Shown here piece after piece: positions 35,599-44,040 of a DNA stretch of 64,000 nucleotides. The stretch lies in the NCBI GenBank assembly GCA_017469925.1, contig JAFUFK010000016.1, positions 124,001 through 188,000 on the forward strand, written 5' to 3'. How positions within the stretch are numbered: position 1 is the first letter of the stretch; each line of letters starts with the position of its first letter. Made by a program: the position numbers and the translations under genes. The stretch comes from Bacteroidaceae bacterium. Its GTDB lineage: Bacteria > Bacteroidota > Bacteroidia > Bacteroidales > Bacteroidaceae. The notes under the pieces are model-generated. The model made no database searches. It was not told where the DNA came from and was given only the letters and a program-made list of their open reading frames with translations.

Positions 35599-38147
35599 AT
35601 GTTGTGAAGGTTTAGCCATCGGAATACGGCTGGCTGGAGGACGTAGGAAAGGATGACAGCGGAGATGAGGCCGACGAGGGTAGAGAAACCGACACTGCGG
35701 ATGGCGGGATGGACGGCAAGGAGCATGCTACTGACGGTGACAATGAGGATGATGGCGGAGAGCAGCACGGCGGTCTTGTGGTAATGCAGATTTCCGTGGA
35801 CGAGTCCGTTCATGACGAAGATGCTGTAGTCGACACCGATGCCGAAGATGAAGGTGGAAATGATGATGCTGATGAGGTTGAACTGTTGCCCGAAGATATT
35901 CATCACCCCCAGAACAATGAGCCAACTGAGCAGGATGGGGGCAAAGCCTAACAGAGTATGCTGCCAGCGGAAACGGAACGAGACGAGCAGTACGATAAAG
36001 ACAAAGGCCATCGAGAGCCATTGCAACACGTCGAAGTCACGGCTCATCTGGAGCAGGTTGTCGGTGGTGTAATAATAGGTGTCGAGCACCATCAGATGGG
36101 GATTGCTGCTGACGGCATCGCAGATTCGGATGTAGTCGCTGTCGGTGCTACGCACGGAGTCGTTGGCACAGCGCACGGAGGTGAAGCAGAGCCACGTGCC
36201 GTCGTACGACTGTTCCATCAGCGTAGAGAGGTAGCCCTCGGGGATGATGCCGGCCTCATAGAGCGCATCAGGCTCGTAGTCGGCAGTGGCTATCTCGAAG
36301 AAAGGCTCGAAGGCCTCGGGGCGCAGACCTGACTGAGGAGCCGTTTCGGCGATAAGGCGTCGCACAGTCTGTAGCCGTTCGGGATTCCAGAAATGCCGCC
36401 AAGCATCGATACGCTGTTGCTGTGTCTTCAGGGGCACCATCAACTGGTTGGTATGGGTGTAACTTTTCACCAGACCGAGCCGCTGCAGGGAGTCGAGCGT
36501 GTGGTCGAGCAGGGCGAAGTGGTCGAGGGCCTCCTCCATCGTGCGGCCCTGACTGGCGAAGTACTTCGCTTTGTCGCCCGTATAGGTCTTGCTGCTCAGC
36601 AGGTTCTCCGAATGTTTCACCATCGGGTGGTCATAGCCCAGATTGTGCATGTCGGCATCGAAGTGAGTGCCACCGATGAAGTAGGCACAGATGGCTATTG
36701 CCGTCAGACCGAGAATAGCGACAATGAGCGGTTTCTTGCGGTCGAAAGGATAGGTATTGAGACGGTCGATGACTTTAAGTGAAGAATGAAGAGTGGTCTT
36801 TTCACTTAAAAGTTGCGGCAGATAGACGAGCGAGAACAAGGTGGTGCCGAGAATGGCGAAGGCGGCAAAGAGGCCGAAGTCGCGCAGCAGGTCGGTGTTG
36901 ACAAACAGAAGTCCGGCAAAGGAGCCAATCGTGGTGATGCAGCCCAGCAGGACGGGCTTCACCTGGTCGCGCAGCAGTTGGACGGGGTCGCTGACATACT
37001 GGTGGTGGGTCAGGATGTGGAGCACATAACTGAGTGCCACGCCCAGTACCACGCCGCCGATGCCTAGGGCCAGCAGTGAGAACTCCCCTTTAAGCCAGTA
37101 CATCACAGCCAGGCCAAACAACGTGCCAAAGGCTACGGGCAGCAGAAGCAGGGGGATGGTGTCCCAGCGACGGAAACAGCATAGCAGGAACAGCAACACC
37201 AGCACGAGTGCGCCGGCAATCGTGGTCGTCAGGTCGTGCTTGATTTGTGTGGAGTTGTAAAAACCGCTGGCGGGTGTGCCGTGATAACTGATGCGCACAT
37301 CGGGATGAGCCACAGCAAACTCAGCAATGAGTTCGTTCATCATCCGGAACATGGTCGAGCCTTGTCCCGTGTTCGTGGCCGAATACTCCGGGGTGATGAA
37401 TGCGATGCAGACGGTGGAGTCAGGGACAAGGAAATGGGCAGCCTCACCCCCAGCCCCTCTCCAAAGGAGAGGGGAGTAGTCACCTTTGCTATCAGAAGCC
37501 TCAGAAGCAGAACTATCCACACCCCTCTCTTTGGGAGGGGTGAGGCTTTGAACAAGAATTTTTCGCATTCCCATCGGATCCATCTGGACCAGTTCCGGGA
37601 ACATACTGCCGAACTCGCCTGTCAGGTCGCTGCGATTCTGCGCCATCTGACGGGTGAAGTGTTCGCGTGTCAGCAGGGTGTCGATGGCTGCGTAGGCAGA
37701 GGTGTCTATGTAGGCAGGCAGGTGTTCCGTCAGGTAGTCGATGCCGTCGGGCAGCAGGTCTTCGTCTATGCGGTAAAAGACATCGCCAATGCCGTGACTG
37801 AGTGAGTCGCGGGACAGCAGCGAGTCGACAAATTCGTCGCAGACAGATGTGAGATTACTAACCCCGCCCCCAACCCCTCCCCTACATGGGAGAGGAGCGG
37901 CTGCACCTTGTCCGTTGGTTGCTTCAAAGAGGAGGAATACCTTATCCTTAATCTTCAGATTTGCAAAGGCCAGTTTGGTTGTTCCGTCCTCGTTTTTCGA
38001 TGACGGCATCAGTTGGTTGATGTCTTCCTCCAGGTGCAGTTGAGCAGCGTAGTAGCCGAAGAATGCAAAGAGAGCCACCAGCGACAGCCAGCAGACGGGC
38101 CGGTGGTTGCGGAAATAGGTGTAGATATGGATGAACAGCCTTGTCAT
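35595..38147 (-). CDS. MMPL/RND-type lipid exporter with in-frame repeat inserts
   Basis: 850 residues. Twelve hydrophobic helices lie in two sets, each with a periplasmic domain; the first helix is VCWLSLVALFAFFGYYAAQL. Conserved segments GIGGVVLGVALSYVLHILTH and FGIGVDYSIFVMNGLVHG are the paired helix-4-like motifs of MMPL transporters. Three tracts are repeat DNA read in frame: residues about 83-96 (APLPCRGGVGGGV), about 200-236 (SLTPPKERGVD and LLWRGAGG), and a short one near 455 (TTLHSSL). All fall in soluble parts, so the protein may still work. It overlaps both neighbours by four bases. It is the likely exporter of the product, as in aryl polyene clusters. Confidence 0.88.
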   Translation of the reverse strand: MTRLFIHIYTYFRNHRPVCWLSLVALFAFFGYYAAQLHLEEDINQLMPSSKNEDGTTKLAFANLKIKDKVFLLFEATNGQGAAAPLPCRGGVGGGVSNLTSVCDEFVDSLLSRDSLSHGIGDVFYRIDEDLLPDGIDYLTEHLPAYIDTSAYAAIDTLLTREHFTRQMAQNRSDLTGEFGSMFPELVQMDPMGMRKILVQSLTPPKERGVDSSASEASDSKGDYSPLLWRGAGGEAAHFLVPDSTVCIAFITPEYSATNTGQGSTMFRMMNELIAEFAVAHPDVRISYHGTPASGFYNSTQIKHDLTTTIAGALVLVLLFLLCCFRRWDTIPLLLLPVAFGTLFGLAVMYWLKGEFSLLALGIGGVVLGVALSYVLHILTHHQYVSDPVQLLRDQVKPVLLGCITTIGSFAGLLFVNTDLLRDFGLFAAFAILGTTLFSLVYLPQLLSEKTTLHSSLKVIDRLNTYPFDRKKPLIVAILGLTAIAICAYFIGGTHFDADMHNLGYDHPMVKHSENLLSSKTYTGDKAKYFASQGRTMEEALDHFALLDHTLDSLQRLGLVKSYTHTNQLMVPLKTQQQRIDAWRHFWNPERLQTVRRLIAETAPQSGLRPEAFEPFFEIATADYEPDALYEAGIIPEGYLSTLMEQSYDGTWLCFTSVRCANDSVRSTDSDYIRICDAVSSNPHLMVLDTYYYTTDNLLQMSRDFDVLQWLSMAFVFIVLLVSFRFRWQHTLLGFAPILLSWLIVLGVMNIFGQQFNLISIIISTFIFGIGVDYSIFVMNGLVHGNLHYHKTAVLLSAIILIVTVSSMLLAVHPAIRSVGFSTLVGLISAVILSYVLQPAVFRWLNLHNI
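37439..37549. repeat. Inverted pair of GC-rich palindromic repeats in the MMPL gene
   Basis: The first copy, at about 37439-37480, has the core CCCCTCTCCAAAGGAGAGGGG; the second, at about 37513-37549, has CCCCTCTCTTTGGGAGGGG and ends TGAGGC, the complement of the GCCTCA at the start of the first. A single further copy lies at 37859-37901 (core CCCCTCCCCTACATGGGAG). All keep the reading frame. Confidence 0.8.
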
Positions 38148-38560
38148 TGCATGAACATCTTAAGTTTCGCGTTGGCTATCACTTCATCGCCGATGCAACA
38201 CCGTCCCTCGACGAGTGCCACGTTGCCCATGCTGAATACAAACGTGATGGTGGTGCGGACGAGGTGCCCTGCCTTTGGTCGGCGCAGGCACTCGAAATGC
38301 TTCACCTCGCCGATGAGTCCTATTTGAGGGTGAGCCTGGTCTTTCTGCTGATAACCGGCGAGTGCTGCCGCCGACTGGGCGATATGCTCTATCAGTCCCG
38401 TCTCGGTCAGTGTGCCGCCGGGCAGGATGAAGAGGTTGTCGGTACGGACATACAGGGCGGTTTGGGCGGCATTGTCGCCTGTCGCCTCAAACTCATCCAC
38501 CATCACAAACGGATTGCGCTGGGGGATGAGTCGCAGTATGTCCGTACCCGTCAACTTCAT
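38144..38560 (-). CDS. Hotdog-fold 3-hydroxyacyl-ACP dehydratase-like protein
   Basis: 138 residues, FabZ/ApeP-like. The segment LIPQRNPFVMVDEF aligns with the FabZ motif LPHRYPFLLVD, but the catalytic His is replaced by Gln14. The partner acidic residue is kept (GLIEHIAQSAAA, Glu58), with a His next to it. The central helix and the C-terminal strands (HFECLRRPKAGHLVRTTITF; ALVEGRCCIGDEVIANAKL) fit the fold. It could be a dehydratase with altered chemistry, a thioesterase, or a structural partner. It overlaps the ACP and MMPL genes by four bases on each side. Confidence 0.8.
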   Translation of the reverse strand: MKLTGTDILRLIPQRNPFVMVDEFEATGDNAAQTALYVRTDNLFILPGGTLTETGLIEHIAQSAAALAGYQQKDQAHPQIGLIGEVKHFECLRRPKAGHLVRTTITFVFSMGNVALVEGRCCIGDEVIANAKLKMFMQ

Positions 38561-38802
38561 ACGGCCTGGTGCTGCTCTATATAGTCATACAGGTCGGCAA
38601 AGGTCTGTATCTTCTTCAAGTCCTCTACGGGAATGGTGATCTTGTAGGTGAACTGCACCAGGGCGATGAGGTCCACCAGATTGATACTGTCCAGATTGAG
38701 CGTTTCCTTCAGGTTCGCATCGGGCGCGAACTCGCTCTCTTCGATTTCAAACTCTTCAGCCAGCAGGCTGTTTACTTGCGCAATGATTTCTTGTCGTGTC
38801 AT
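38557..38802 (-). CDS. Acyl carrier protein
   Basis: 81 residues. Four-helix ACP with the phosphopantetheine site NLDSINLVDLI (Ser39). The D-S-I/L triplet, acidic helix 1 (LLAEEFEIEESEFAP) and helix 4 (LYDYIEQHQAV) are typical. It carries the growing chain between the ketosynthase, reductase and dehydratase-like proteins of this operon. It starts 11 bases after the ketosynthase stop. Confidence 0.93.
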   Translation of the reverse strand: MTRQEIIAQVNSLLAEEFEIEESEFAPDANLKETLNLDSINLVDLIALVQFTYKITIPVEDLKKIQTFADLYDYIEQHQAV

Positions 38803-38813
38803 AATTGTTTACT

Positions 38814-40034
38814 TTATAAGTTTTTAATAATCAGTGTCGAATTGGTGCCGCCGAAGCCGAACGAATTGCTGAGGAACGTGTCGAAATGCTGCTGGCGGGT
38901 CTCTGCGATGACGTTGATGCGGCTGGTCACCTCGTCGGCGTTCTCGAAGTTCAGCGAACCCGCAATGAAGTCGTTCTTCATCATCAGCATCGAATAGACA
39001 ATCTCCGAGGCACCTGCCATCCACATCTCATGGCCGGTCTGACTCTTCGTCGAAGTGACAGGCACGCGGCAGTCGCCAAATACCTGCGCAATGGCCTCGG
39101 CCTCACGGCTGTCACCGATGGGCGTAGAGGTGGCATGGGCATTGACATAGCCGATGTCGCGCGGCGACAGACCCGCACTCTCCAGACTGCGAAGTAGCGA
39201 GCGGGCAGGTCCCTCGACGTTGGGCGTGGAGATATGGTCGCCATTGCCCGAGAATCCCCATCCGAGAATCTCGGCCAGGATAGGAGCCCCACGGCGCACA
39301 GCGTGCTCGTAACTCTCGATGACGAGCGTGGCGGCACCGCCGCTGGGCACCAGTCCGTCGCGGTCGCGGTCGAAGGGGCGGCTGGCCTTGGTGGGATTGT
39401 CGATGCGGGTAGAGAAGGTCTGCAGCGCGTCGAACGAGGCGATGCCGTACATATTGTTCTCCTCGGCACCGCCACAGACGATGCAGTCCTGCAAGCCGTT
39501 CTTGATGAGCAGGAACGCCAGCCCCAACGACTGCGACCCGCTGGCACAGGCTGCCGAGGCCGTCAGGTTGATACCCTTCAGGTGGAACAGCGTAGCGAGG
39601 TTCATCGTCACCGTCGAGTTCATCGACTGGAAGATGGCCCCAGAGCCGCAGGCAGCCGTTGAGCCAGCCTGCCGGAACTTGTCCATAGCTACCATCGTCG
39701 ACTCGGCCACGGAGTCGTTGCCGTAGATGACGCCCACCTCGTGGCTGTCGATATAGTCTTGCGAAAGGCGTGCCTGTTCCAACGCCTGCACGGTGGCACA
39801 GTAGGCATACTGCGCCTCCTCGGGCATCATCTGGCGCACGTTGCGGCTCAGCACTTTCTTCAAGTCGGGACGCGGCACATTGCCGCAGATGGGCGAGCGG
39901 AAGCCAGCGTCCTTGCGCTCTTGGCTGAAGATGATGCCGCTGCGACCTTCGTATAACGACTGGCGCACCTCGTCGAGCGTCGTGCCGATGCACGACCAGA
40001 TGCCCATGCCTGTAATTACTACTCTTCTTTCCAT
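38814..40034 (-). CDS. Beta-ketoacyl-ACP synthase (FabF/FabB-like)
   Basis: 406 residues. It condenses acyl-ACP with malonyl-ACP. The thiolase-fold catalytic triad is complete: Cys163 (TASAACASGSQS), His300 (YVNAHATSTPIGD), and His335 (STKSQTGHEM, with Lys330). The segment DGLVPSGGAATLV and the C-terminal SNSFGFGGTNSTLI are also typical. It is a single ketosynthase with no chain-length-factor partner, unlike many aryl polyene clusters that have two or more. It starts one base after the GNAT stop. Confidence 0.94.
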   Translation of the reverse strand: MERRVVITGMGIWSCIGTTLDEVRQSLYEGRSGIIFSQERKDAGFRSPICGNVPRPDLKKVLSRNVRQMMPEEAQYAYCATVQALEQARLSQDYIDSHEVGVIYGNDSVAESTMVAMDKFRQAGSTAACGSGAIFQSMNSTVTMNLATLFHLKGINLTASAACASGSQSLGLAFLLIKNGLQDCIVCGGAEENNMYGIASFDALQTFSTRIDNPTKASRPFDRDRDGLVPSGGAATLVIESYEHAVRRGAPILAEILGWGFSGNGDHISTPNVEGPARSLLRSLESAGLSPRDIGYVNAHATSTPIGDSREAEAIAQVFGDCRVPVTSTKSQTGHEMWMAGASEIVYSMLMMKNDFIAGSLNFENADEVTSRINVIAETRQQHFDTFLSNSFGFGGTNSTLIIKNL

Positions 40035-40035
40035 A

Positions 40036-41169
40036 TTATATCGTTTTTATATAGCATCTTCTGCGTTTCACATATTCCGGCTTCAGCGGTTTCCACTGCG
40101 ACAGTTCGCGCACATTGTCCTCCAACTGCGGGCCGGTCTCGGCATATTTGAACCCACACTTATTATAGATAGGTATCAGGTCGTCGAAGAACAGGGCGTT
40201 CACACCCATACCCTGATAGTCGGGACGTACCCCAACGAGCAGCATCTCCACCGTGTCCTCGTGGCGCCACTTCAGTGCCTTGAGAAGATGCCACCAGCCC
40301 GTGGGCCACAAGCGTCCGCGCGCCTTCTGCAGGGCTTGCGTCAGACTGCCGATGGTGACCGCCGCGCCCACTACCTCCTGCTGCTCGTTCAGCACGATGG
40401 GCACCAGTTGCGGGTCAACGAGTGGCAGATAGCGGTCGAGAAAGGCCGCAATCTGCGCATCCGACAGGGCCGCGAAACCGAAGATGGGCTGATAGGCCTC
40501 GTTGAACAGCCGCATGGTCTGCTCGCCATAGTGCCGTTTGTCGATGCCGGGGTCGCCCAGTTTCACCACGCGCAGCCCCATCTGCTCGCGCACATACTGC
40601 GCCGTGCGTCGGTAGCGCAAGGGCACTGTCTGCGGAATCTCTATGCGTATCTGCACCCAGTCCACGGCTTTTTGGAAGCCCAGTGCTTCAAGGTGGCGGG
40701 GATAGTAGTCGGGATTCCAGATGGTGTTCATCGTTCCCGCGAGGTGGAAGTCCTCTACGAGCATCCCCTCTTTGTCGAAGTCGGTGAGACCCATCGGTCC
40801 TTGCATAGTGTCCATGCCCATCGACCGTCCCCATCGTCCTACGACATCGAGCAAGGCCCTCGACACGTCGAGGTCGTCTATAAATTCAATCAGTCCGAAA
40901 CGCACCACCCGCTGCTGCCATCGCTCATTGGCCTTACGGTTGACGATGCCGACGATGCGCCCGACGGGCTTGCTGCCACGATAGGCCACAAACGGCTGGA
41001 CGCTGCAACTATCTGCTTCGGCATTTCCCCGGCGGTCTATCATGGCCCGGATGTCGCGGTCTAAATCCGGCACCCATTGCGGGCAGTTCTTGTAGAGAGT
41101 CTTAGGAACGCTGATAAAGTCATCCTGCTCCTTGCGGCATGTTACTTTTCGGACATCTATATTCGGCAT
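40036..41169 (-). CDS. GNAT-like acyltransferase of a biosynthetic operon
   Basis: 377 residues from ATG 41169 (MPNIDVRKVTC), one base after the AraC stop. An ATG at 41199 would overlap AraC by 29 bases and is less likely. The N-terminal half begins FISVPKTLYKNCPQWVPDLD, a segment seen in a Bacteroidota and proteobacterial YghO-like family. It continues PFVAYRGSKPVGRIVGIVNR and MGMDTMQGPMGLTDFDKEGML. The C-terminal half has a GNAT core, VEMLLVGVRPDYQGMGVNAL, the acetyl-CoA loop, ending KYAETGPQLEDNVRELS. It probably acylates a product or precursor. The substrate is not readable. Confidence 0.75.
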   Translation of the reverse strand: MPNIDVRKVTCRKEQDDFISVPKTLYKNCPQWVPDLDRDIRAMIDRRGNAEADSCSVQPFVAYRGSKPVGRIVGIVNRKANERWQQRVVRFGLIEFIDDLDVSRALLDVVGRWGRSMGMDTMQGPMGLTDFDKEGMLVEDFHLAGTMNTIWNPDYYPRHLEALGFQKAVDWVQIRIEIPQTVPLRYRRTAQYVREQMGLRVVKLGDPGIDKRHYGEQTMRLFNEAYQPIFGFAALSDAQIAAFLDRYLPLVDPQLVPIVLNEQQEVVGAAVTIGSLTQALQKARGRLWPTGWWHLLKALKWRHEDTVEMLLVGVRPDYQGMGVNALFFDDLIPIYNKCGFKYAETGPQLEDNVRELSQWKPLKPEYVKRRRCYIKTI

Positions 41170-41170
41170 A

Positions 41171-42052
41171 TCACTTCTCCCTTCTGTTTCTGTATTCAAC
41201 GGGTGTCATGCCCGCCTGTTCGCGGAAGAACTGCCCGAAGAACGACGAGTTTGGGAACCCCAGCCTGTTTGAAATCTCCTTCACGCTCAGGTCGGTATTC
41301 GTCAGCAGCGCGTAGCAATCCTCCATCACGCTCTCCGTAATCCAGCGAAGGGGCGACTTGTCGCTCACCCTTCGGCACACCGTAGAGAGGTATTTCGACG
41401 AGATGTTCAGCCGGTCGGCATAGTAACTCACGCGCTGCCGCTTGTTGGGCTCCTGTGCCAGCAGCGTCAGGAAGCTGTTGAAGATGGCCTTCTCGTTGCC
41501 TGTCGGGGCAGCATCGGTGTCGCTCTGTTCCGTCTGCTTGGCCAGTTCCTCGCAGACCATCAGCCCCAGCATCCTGATAAAGGCCATTACGACCTCATCG
41601 CGCAGCATCAGCCGACCGCTCTTGAAGATGGTCTTTGAGAAGTTTTCAATGCCCTCCATCCACGGCCCTCCGCTGAGCACGAAAATCTCGTCCATATACA
41701 TGGCCTTGTTCCAGATGCTCACCTGCTTGCCCAAGGCCGACTTCAGCACACGGTCGCTCACCAGGAGCACACTGGCATCCACGTCGGTACTCACCATCAT
41801 GGGCTGCACCAGTTTGTTGGCGGGCAACAGCAGCATCTGCTCCTGCCGCACGTTCACCTGCCTGTGGTCGGCCAGTTCTATCTGAATGCGTCCCTGACGG
41901 CAGTGCAGAATAGCATTGTAGTCGAGCCGCACAGCCTGCGACGAGGCATTGACCTCCGTCAGGCTGTCGAACATCAATACCTCACCGTCGAGACCCTTGT
42001 GAGCCTCGTCGTTCAGTCCTAACTGTTGCATCTGGTTCTCGTCTACTGTCAT
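41171..42052 (-). CDS. AraC family transcriptional regulator, first gene of the biosynthetic operon
   Basis: 293 residues from ATG 42052 (MTVDENQMQQLG). An ORF start at 42139 is excluded because a promoter lies between. The N-terminal ~180 residues resemble a cupin-type sensor (LDYNAILHCRQGRIQIELAD, LLLPANKLVQPM). The C-terminal AraC domain has two helix-turn-helices: VSYYADRLNISSKYLSTVCR and LSVKEISNRLGFPNSSFFGQ, then FREQAGMTPVEYR. Being promoter-proximal in the operon it probably controls its own expression and that of the eleven-gene operon. The effector is unknown. Confidence 0.9.
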   Translation of the reverse strand: MTVDENQMQQLGLNDEAHKGLDGEVLMFDSLTEVNASSQAVRLDYNAILHCRQGRIQIELADHRQVNVRQEQMLLLPANKLVQPMMVSTDVDASVLLVSDRVLKSALGKQVSIWNKAMYMDEIFVLSGGPWMEGIENFSKTIFKSGRLMLRDEVVMAFIRMLGLMVCEELAKQTEQSDTDAAPTGNEKAIFNSFLTLLAQEPNKRQRVSYYADRLNISSKYLSTVCRRVSDKSPLRWITESVMEDCYALLTNTDLSVKEISNRLGFPNSSFFGQFFREQAGMTPVEYRNRREK

Positions 42053-42075
42053 CTGCGTTGAAATCAAATCGGATG

Positions 42076-42105
42076 CAAAAGTACTGATATTCGTGCAAAT
42101 CCAAA
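42076..42105 (-). promoter_or_regulatory. Promoter of the AraC-led biosynthetic operon
   Basis: Minus-strand TTTG (42105-42102), an 18-base spacer, and TACTTTTG (42083-42076). The ATG at 42052 follows after 23 bases. It is the only recognisable promoter ahead of the genes from 42,052 down to 30,926. Confidence 0.7.
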
Positions 42106-42195
42106 CGTCGCTTTTTTCGCCAATCGTGTTCCGCGTCAAGCCGCTGCGAAAAATCGGACATCATTGTGACCGTTTCCGCTAAGCCAATGTGTTCT

Positions 42196-43164
42196 CTAAG
42201 ACAACATCTGACGGATGGCGGCAGTGCGCAGGGTGCGGTACATGCCCGTTTGGGGCGATGCTGGCTTGGCCATGTCGAAAGCGTGATAGACACCGGGGAC
42301 GACGTAGAGTTCAGTGGGTATGCCACTGTTCATCAGGCGCTCGGCGTAGGCGATGTCCTCATCGACAAAAAGGTCCATGTTGCCCACGATGACGAAGGCG
42401 TGTGGTAACCTGCTGAGGTCACTGGCCAGTGCTGGCGAATAGTAAGGCAGGTCTTCGGGGGCGATATCCTGCTGCCCCTTCAGTGTCGTCCAGCCGAGTT
42501 GGTTCAGTTCGCGCGTCCATACCATCTCGCCAGCAAAGGGGTTGTTGCTCACACTTTCGGGGCCACCCGTCCGGCAGTCGAGCATGGGATAGACCAGTAC
42601 CTGTCCGCTGATGCTGACCCGTCCACGGTCGCGGTTATAGAGGGCCAGACGGGCTGCAAGACCACCACCGGCACTCTCGCCCATGACGACAATGCGGCTG
42701 CGGTCAATGCCCAGTTCCTGGGCGTGGTCGCTGACGTATTCCAGTCCGCAGTAGGCATCTTTCACGTCGGCAGGGAACGGGGCTATGGTGGCGATGCGGT
42801 ACTCCACGCTGACCACCACGGCCTGATTGCGCTCGGCAAGGTCTTTCAGTACGGCTCCCTGCATGTGGGCATCGCCCATGATGTAGCCTCCGCCGTGCGT
42901 GAAGTAGATGAGTGGCAGGGGACTGTCGGCTTGTGTGGCGGGGCGATAGACGTAGAGGTCGATGGTCAGTCCCTGTTCCCAACCGGGAATCTCCAGTTTG
43001 CCATCCCACGGTGTCTTGTCGTTGCCCACTATCAGTTCCACAAGCAAGTTGTTTTCTGGATTCATAATGCGCTCCTGGTCGTGGCTGATGGCGTAGAGTT
43101 CATCAATCTCCTCGGTGTCGTACTCACGGGCGAGCATGGCTCGCGAAAGAAAATTCTGTTTCAT
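42196..43164 (-). CDS. Alpha/beta hydrolase, HSL/GDXG esterase family
   Basis: 322 residues, no signal peptide. The oxyanion-hole motif is YFTHGGGYIMGD (HGGG). The nucleophile is in VVMGESAGGGLAA (GESAG), the acid in VGNMDLFVDED, and the His in VPGVYHAFDMAK. This is the hormone-sensitive-lipase-like carboxylesterase pattern. Possible roles are acetyl-xylan-type or lipid ester cleavage. It lies 15 bases after the patatin gene in the efflux operon. A 140-base gap separates it from the AraC start. Confidence 0.88.
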   Translation of the reverse strand: MKQNFLSRAMLAREYDTEEIDELYAISHDQERIMNPENNLLVELIVGNDKTPWDGKLEIPGWEQGLTIDLYVYRPATQADSPLPLIYFTHGGGYIMGDAHMQGAVLKDLAERNQAVVVSVEYRIATIAPFPADVKDAYCGLEYVSDHAQELGIDRSRIVVMGESAGGGLAARLALYNRDRGRVSISGQVLVYPMLDCRTGGPESVSNNPFAGEMVWTRELNQLGWTTLKGQQDIAPEDLPYYSPALASDLSRLPHAFVIVGNMDLFVDEDIAYAERLMNSGIPTELYVVPGVYHAFDMAKPASPQTGMYRTLRTAAIRQMLS

Positions 43165-43179
43165 GTTCGTTTATCTGTT

Positions 43180-44040
43180 TTACGGGTTAGTATATTCTGC
43201 GTTTTCGAGAGCCTTCCGCATCTTGGCACGACCGATGCGGGCTATTTTCTCCATCTTGTCGTATTCGAAACTGCCGAAGCGATTCATGGGGATGTTTACC
43301 AGCACGTCGGGCTTATAGAGTTGGATGGCGAGTTGGGCATTGCGCTGGATCATCAGTGAAACGATACGCTGCGTCAGCGTGATATAGTTGAAGTCGATAC
43401 CGTCCGGAATTAGGCTCATGAGGGTGCCCACAACCAGCGAGCGCGACTGTCGGCGATGCTCCGCCAGACGTTTCAACTCCGTCGGTCCACCCCAGTAACT
43501 GCTACTCACGTTCACGGCTACCAGCCTGTCGCCCACCATGCGGCTGCCCTGCTCCAGCGGCAGCGGATTGAGGATGCCGCCATCTACGAGCACCATGTTC
43601 TCACGGCGCACGGGATTGAAGAACAGCGGTATGGAGATGGAGGCGCGGATGGCCTCGTAGAGGCTACCCTTCCGGAACTCCACCTGTCGGCCGTTCTCCC
43701 AGTCGGTGGCAACGGCACAGTAGGGGATGGGCAAGTCCTCGATGTTCACGTCGGGCACGATTTCCTTCAGTGCATCAATCACCCGTTCGCCTTTCACCAG
43801 ATGGTTGATGCTCAGTTGCAGGTCGATAAGCGACAGTATCTTCCGCTTGTCTATCTCAGACATCCATTCCTTGAACACGTCCAGTTTTCCCGTGGCGTAT
43901 ATGCCTCCCACGAGTGCGCCTATCGAACAGCCCGCTATACTGCGGATGCGGTAGCCCTGCTGCTCCAGTTCCTCGATGGCGCCGATGTGGGCCAGTCCGC
44001 GGGCTCCTCCGCTCGACAATACCAGTGCAACGTCTCTCAT
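43180..44040 (-). CDS. Patatin-like phospholipase
   Basis: 286 residues, cytoplasmic (no signal peptide). It has the oxyanion SGGGARG-type SSGGARGLAHIG, the nucleophile elbow GCSIGALVGG (Ser39), and the dyad Asp153 in LVDGGILNPL. RssA-type patatins act on phospholipids. The start overlaps the acyltransferase stop by four bases, so two lipid enzymes are coupled. Confidence 0.92.
   Translation of the reverse strand: MRDVALVLSSGGARGLAHIGAIEELEQQGYRIRSIAGCSIGALVGGIYATGKLDVFKEWMSEIDKRKILSLIDLQLSINHLVKGERVIDALKEIVPDVNIEDLPIPYCAVATDWENGRQVEFRKGSLYEAIRASISIPLFFNPVRRENMVLVDGGILNPLPLEQGSRMVGDRLVAVNVSSSYWGGPTELKRLAEHRRQSRSLVVGTLMSLIPDGIDFNYITLTQRIVSLMIQRNAQLAIQLYKPDVLVNIPMNRFGSFEYDKMEKIARIGRAKMRKALENAEYTNP

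Noticed and set aside
41171-42139. Longer AraC start at 42139
   Set aside because: A promoter with TTTG and TACTTTTG lies between that codon and ATG 42052.
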